NCBI GenBank assembly: GCA_020438665.1 | Contig: JAGQUE010000030.1 | Coordinates: 2,215-10,886 of the forward strand | DNA length: 8,672 bases | Direction of reading: 5' to 3' | Origin: Nocardioidaceae bacterium | GTDB lineage: Bacteria > Actinomycetota > Actinomycetes > Propionibacteriales > Nocardioidaceae | Shown here: positions 5,693 to 8,672 of the stretch, piece after piece | Numbering within the stretch: the first letter of the stretch is position 1 | Layout of the letters: the number at the start of each line of letters is the position of its first letter | The notes under the pieces: generated by a model | What the model was told of the DNA's origin: nothing | Database searches by the model: none | Seen by the model: the letters and a program-made list of their open reading frames with translations, nothing else | Program-made: the position numbers and the translations under genes

Positions 5693-5696
5693 GGAG
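5693..5696 (+). promoter_or_regulatory. Ribosome binding site deciding the GTG start of the etfD-like gene
   Basis: GGAG lies 6 bases upstream of the GTG at 5703. It supports that start over the in-frame GTG at 5712 and keeps the first hydrophobic segment complete. Confidence 0.6.
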
Positions 5697-5702
5697 TGAG
5701 TC

Positions 5703-8672
5703 GTGAATCCTGTGCTCGTCATCGGGCTGTTGATGAACCTGATCGCGCTGCCGATCGTGGGTCGGCGCCTGTGGTTCCTCTTCCGACTGATCCGCAACGG
5801 CCAACCAGCCCCCGACCGCATCGAGGGCGTCACCGGCCGGCTCGGCCGCGCGATCAAGACCGAGGTCGTCGAGGTGCTCGGCCAGCGCCGACTGCTGAAG
5901 TGGACGATCCCCGGCACGGCGCACTTCTTCACGTTCTGGGCGTTCGTGATCCTCGGGACCGTCTATGTCGAGGCCTACGGCGTCATGCTCGGCCCGGACA
6001 ACTTCGCCATCCCTGTCATCGGGCACTGGTGGATCCTCGGGTTCGCCCAGGACCTGATCGCCCTGGCCGTCCTGGTCAGCATCGTCACGTTCGCGGTGAT
6101 CCGCATCCGCAACGCGCCGGCCAAGCTGGGCCGCCAGTCACGCTTCAAGGGCTCCCACGAGTTCGGCGCCTACCTCGTGCTGTTCTTCATCTTCAACGTC
6201 GTGTGGACGCTGTTCCTCTTCCGGGGCGCCGCCGAGGCGCTCGGCAACTTCGACAACCCCGGCGCCTTCGTCTCCAACGCGGTGGGCTCGATGCTCGGCG
6301 GGCTCAGCGACGGGGCGCTGGAGTTCCTCGAGGGACTCGGCCTGGTGCTGCACATCGGCGTGATGCTGATCTTCCTGATCGAGGTCGTGCACTCCAAGCA
6401 CCTCCACATCATGGCCGCGCCCATCAACGTCCTGTTCAAGCGTCAGCCGATCGCGCTGGGCGCCGCCAAGCCGCTGACGTCGGCCGGTAAGCCGATCACC
6501 CTCGACGACATCGACGACCTCGACGAGGACACCACCTTCGGTGTCGGCGCGGTCGAGGACTTCACCTGGAAGGGCATCCTCGACTTCGCCACCTGCACCG
6601 AGTGCGGCCGCTGCCAGTCCCAGTGTCCTGCCTGGAACACCGAGAAGCCGCTCTCGCCCAAGCTGATGATCATGGCGATGCGTGACGCGTCGTTCGCGAA
6701 GGCGCCGTACCTCCTCGCCGACGAGGGCAAGCGCGAGGCGCTCCTCGAGGGCAACGACACCCTGACCAAGGAGGTCGAGCGCCCGCTGGTCGGCGACACC
6801 GGCGACGACTGGTTCTACATGCCGGAGAGCGGCGCGGGCGTCATCGACCCCGACGTGCTCTGGTCCTGCGTCACCTGCGGTGCGTGCGTCAACCAGTGCC
6901 CGGTCGACATCGAGCACGTGGACCACATCGTCGACATGCGCCGCTACCAGGTGCTCGTCGAGTCCAACTTCCCCAGCGAGCTCAACCAGCTCTTCCGCGG
7001 CCTCGAGAACAACGGCAACCCCTGGAACATGTCGCCCAACGCGCGGCTGGACTGGGCCAAGGGCCTCGACTTCGAGGTCAAGGTCGTGGGCGAGAGCATC
7101 GAGTCCCTCGACGAGGTCGACTGGCTGTTCTGGGTCGGGTGCGCGGGCGCCTACGAGGACCGCGCCAAGAAGACCACCCGCGCGGTCGCCGAGCTGCTCG
7201 ACATCGCCGGGGTGAGCTTCGGCGTGCTGGGCACCGGTGAGACCTGCACCGGTGACTCGGCCCGTCGGGCCGGCAACGAGTTCGTGTTCCAGGGCCTCGC
7301 GCAGCAGAACGTCGAGACCTTCCAGGAGTACAAGGTCAAGAAGGTCGTCTCGACCTGCGCCCACTGCTTCAACACGCTCAAGAACGAGTACAAGGAGTTC
7401 GGCGTCGAGCTCGAGGTCGTGCACCACACCCAGCTGCTCAACCGGCTGGTGCGCGAGGGCAAGCTCACCCCGGTGCGCGACGGCGCCGGCGCGCACCAGC
7501 GCTCGATCACCTACCACGACCCGTGCTACATCGGTCGCCACAACGGCGTCTACACGCCACCGCGCGAGCTGCTCCAGGTGCTGCCCGGGGCGGAGTACGT
7601 CGAGATGGAGCGGAGTGCCGAGCGCTCCTTCTGCTGCGGTGCCGGTGGCGCGCGCATGTGGATGGAGGAGAACATCGGCGAGCGGATCAACGTCAACCGC
7701 ACCGTCGAGGCGGTCGGCACCGGCGCCGACCAGATCGCGGTCGGCTGCCCGTTCTGCCGGGTGATGCTGTCCGACGGGCTCACCGCCCAGCAGGACAAGG
7801 GCGAGGCCCGTCCGGAGGTCGAGGTCCTCGACGTCGCGCAGATGCTGCTCGCGTCGGTGAAGGGCGAGATGGCCACCCGCTACGCGCCCGGTTCGGGTGG
7901 CGCTGCCCCGGCGGCCCGGTCCACCGAGACCAAGGCCGAGCCCGAAGCCGGGGACGAGACGCAGACCGCCGACACGGTGACCGAGACGGCGGACGCCGGC
8001 CCGGCCGCCCAGGCCTCGGGCGGCAGCTCGCTGTTCGACACCCCGGCGGATTCCGAGACCGCGACCGAGGACAAGACGGTCGCCGAGGAGGCGCAGGCCG
8101 CCAAGCCCGCGTCCGCGGGCGGCTCACTGTTCGACCTCGGCGGCGACGAGGAGAAGCCGCAGCCACAGGCCGAGGCGCAGCAGGAGGTCGCGCACACCGC
8201 CTCCGAGGCCAGCGAGCCCGCGGCCACCGGCTCGCTCTTCGACATCGCCGCGGACGAGCCGTCGCAGGACGTGCAGCCGGCGGCAGCTCCCCAGGAGGCG
8301 CAGGAAGCCCCGGCCGAGCCGGCCGCCGCCGCGCCGACCACGACCGCCGCGGAGACCGACCTGGGGTCGGGCGGCTCGCTCTTCGACATCGCGCCGAGCG
8401 AGCCCGAGGCTGCCCCCGCGGCCGCTGCGGCCGAGGCGGAGGCGAAGCCGGCGGCGGAGCCGGAGCCCGGACCGGCGGCGGAGCCCGAACCGGCGGCGAA
8501 GGCCGCTCCCGCGCAGCCGGAGGTCGACCTGTCCTCGGGCGGCTCGCTCTTCGACATCGCCGCACCGGAGCCGGCCGCCGAGCCGGAGCCCGAGCCGGTC
8601 GCCGAGAGCCCGTCGGAGCCCGAGCCGGAGCCCGGGCCCGCTCCGAGCGCGACCGACGGCAAGCCCGACCCC
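5703..8672 (+). CDS. etfD: EtfD-like membrane iron-sulfur oxidoreductase (partial, runs off the window)
   Basis: 990 codons without a stop. Residues 1-235 are a NarI-like membrane domain with about five hydrophobic helices (near 4-22, 75-96, 110-135, 155-176, 209-230); His 74, 217, 230, 233 and 235 are possible heme b ligands. Two [4Fe-4S] motifs follow: Cys 298/301/304/308 (CTECGRCQSQCP) and Cys 389/392/395/399 (CVTCGACVNQCP). Two CCG (HdrD/GlcF-type) domains come next: Cys 480, 515, 552, 555 with Thr 516 in place of the second Cys of the pair, then a canonical set at Cys 608, 644-645, 682, 685. Residues from about 723 on are a disordered Ala/Pro/Glu tail with repeated GSLFD motifs. This architecture matches M. 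tuberculosis EtfD (Rv0338c), which takes electrons from the EtfAB flavoprotein, reduced by acyl-CoA dehydrogenases, to menaquinone. Other HdrD-like oxidoreductases remain possible. The length already exceeds the mycobacterial protein, due to the tail. Confidence 0.85.
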   Translation, partial: MNPVLVIGLLMNLIALPIVGRRLWFLFRLIRNGQPAPDRIEGVTGRLGRAIKTEVVEVLGQRRLLKWTIPGTAHFFTFWAFVILGTVYVEAYGVMLGPDNFAIPVIGHWWILGFAQDLIALAVLVSIVTFAVIRIRNAPAKLGRQSRFKGSHEFGAYLVLFFIFNVVWTLFLFRGAAEALGNFDNPGAFVSNAVGSMLGGLSDGALEFLEGLGLVLHIGVMLIFLIEVVHSKHLHIMAAPINVLFKRQPIALGAAKPLTSAGKPITLDDIDDLDEDTTFGVGAVEDFTWKGILDFATCTECGRCQSQCPAWNTEKPLSPKLMIMAMRDASFAKAPYLLADEGKREALLEGNDTLTKEVERPLVGDTGDDWFYMPESGAGVIDPDVLWSCVTCGACVNQCPVDIEHVDHIVDMRRYQVLVESNFPSELNQLFRGLENNGNPWNMSPNARLDWAKGLDFEVKVVGESIESLDEVDWLFWVGCAGAYEDRAKKTTRAVAELLDIAGVSFGVLGTGETCTGDSARRAGNEFVFQGLAQQNVETFQEYKVKKVVSTCAHCFNTLKNEYKEFGVELEVVHHTQLLNRLVREGKLTPVRDGAGAHQRSITYHDPCYIGRHNGVYTPPRELLQVLPGAEYVEMERSAERSFCCGAGGARMWMEENIGERINVNRTVEAVGTGADQIAVGCPFCRVMLSDGLTAQQDKGEARPEVEVLDVAQMLLASVKGEMATRYAPGSGGAAPAARSTETKAEPEAGDETQTADTVTETADAGPAAQASGGSSLFDTPADSETATEDKTVAEEAQAAKPASAGGSLFDLGGDEEKPQPQAEAQQEVAHTASEASEPAATGSLFDIAADEPSQDVQPAAAPQEAQEAPAEPAAAAPTTTAAETDLGSGGSLFDIAPSEPEAAPAAAAAEAEAKPAAEPEPGPAAEPEPAAKAAPAQPEVDLSSGGSLFDIAAPEPAAEPEPEPVAESPSEPEPEPGPAPSATDGKPDP
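8019..8561 (+). repeat. Five GSLFD(I/L)-type motifs in the EtfD-like tail
   Basis: In-frame motifs encode GGSSLFDT (from 8019), GGSLFDL (from 8118), GSLFDIA (from 8229), GGSLFDIA (from 8370) and GGSLFDIA (from 8538), each within Ala/Pro/Glu-rich linkers. The Ser-Leu-Phe-Asp cores are 32, 36, 48 and 56 codons apart, so the linkers lengthen toward the C-terminus. Copies 4 and 5 share 26 identical bases (8367-8392 and 8535-8560), which suggests duplication. The regular hydrophobic island in a disordered charged tail looks like a repeated short binding motif. More copies may lie beyond the window. Confidence 0.8.

Noticed and set aside
6138..7541. Long open frame (467 codons) on the minus strand
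   Set aside because: It is antisense to the EtfD-like gene, whose plus-strand frame has clear Fe-S motifs. The reverse frame stays open because of GC-rich codons and is full of V, L, E, D without any domain.
8019..8561. GSLFD motifs as beta-clamp-binding or encapsulin cargo peptides
   Set aside because: They lack the conserved Gln of QLSLF-type clamp motifs and the GSLR-type pattern of encapsulin cargo peptides, and the protein is a membrane oxidoreductase.
7780..8662. Minus-strand open frames of about 260 codons opposite the EtfD tail
   Set aside because: Low-complexity Ser/Ala/Gly or Arg/Pro translations are the mirror of the Ala/Pro/Glu-rich repeats in the sense frame.
8019..8672. CRISPR-like array or minisatellite
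   Set aside because: Repeat units are in-frame coding motifs with variable spacing of 96-168 bases and Ala/Pro/Glu-coding linkers, not fixed-length spacers.

Overview
The window is uniformly GC-rich DNA with GC-ending codons, frequent GTG starts and Shine-Dalgarno sites. Together with gene content (a PPK2 C-terminus, an EtfD-like iron-sulfur membrane protein, an IclR regulator, secreted repeat proteins) this points to a high-GC actinobacterium, most likely near Nocardioides/Nocardioidaceae; the genus is an inference from general resemblance. No rRNA, tRNA, CRISPR array, transposase, integrase or phage gene was seen, so this looks like ordinary chromosome.

Layout. (1) 1-203: the 3' end of a polyphosphate kinase 2 gene, converging with only a 6-base gap on (2) 210-1172 (-): a two-part regulator with a TrmB-like N-terminus and a LuxR-type C-terminal HTH. 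(3) 1291-1734 (+): two small genes divergent from the regulator, a 49-aa exported peptide and an 89-aa protein of unknown function, followed by tandem hairpins at 1786-1828. (4) 1872-3896 (+): a 674-aa secreted protein with a signal peptide, an NlpC/P60-like cysteine domain, a cysteine-paired beta domain and three related repeats of about 115 residues. (5) 3998-4645 (-): a 215-aa secreted protein without a recognised domain. (6) 4807-5571 (+): an IclR-family regulator that seems to be translated from a leaderless message. (7) 5703 to the end of the window (+): an EtfD-like protein with a NarI-like membrane domain, two [4Fe-4S] motifs, two CCG domains and a long low-complexity tail carrying five GSLFD-type motifs. 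This gene is cut by the window edge.

How they may work together. Regulator, exported peptide and small protein look like one local module, possibly a peptide-signalling or peptide-controlled regulatory unit; this is inferred from arrangement only. IclR and etfD-like genes form a second unit. Members of the EtfD family (Rv0338c in Mycobacterium tuberculosis) pass electrons from electron transfer flavoprotein, reduced in beta-oxidation, to the membrane quinone pool. A well-formed palindrome lies between the -35 and -10 elements of a likely etfD promoter, so this gene is probably under repressor control, either by the adjacent IclR protein or by a fatty-acid regulator encoded elsewhere.

The best candidates for something undescribed are the regulator/peptide/small-protein cluster (about 210-1734) and the repeated GSLFD motifs in the disordered tail of the EtfD-like protein (8019-8561). 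Neither is proven to be novel from sequence reading alone.
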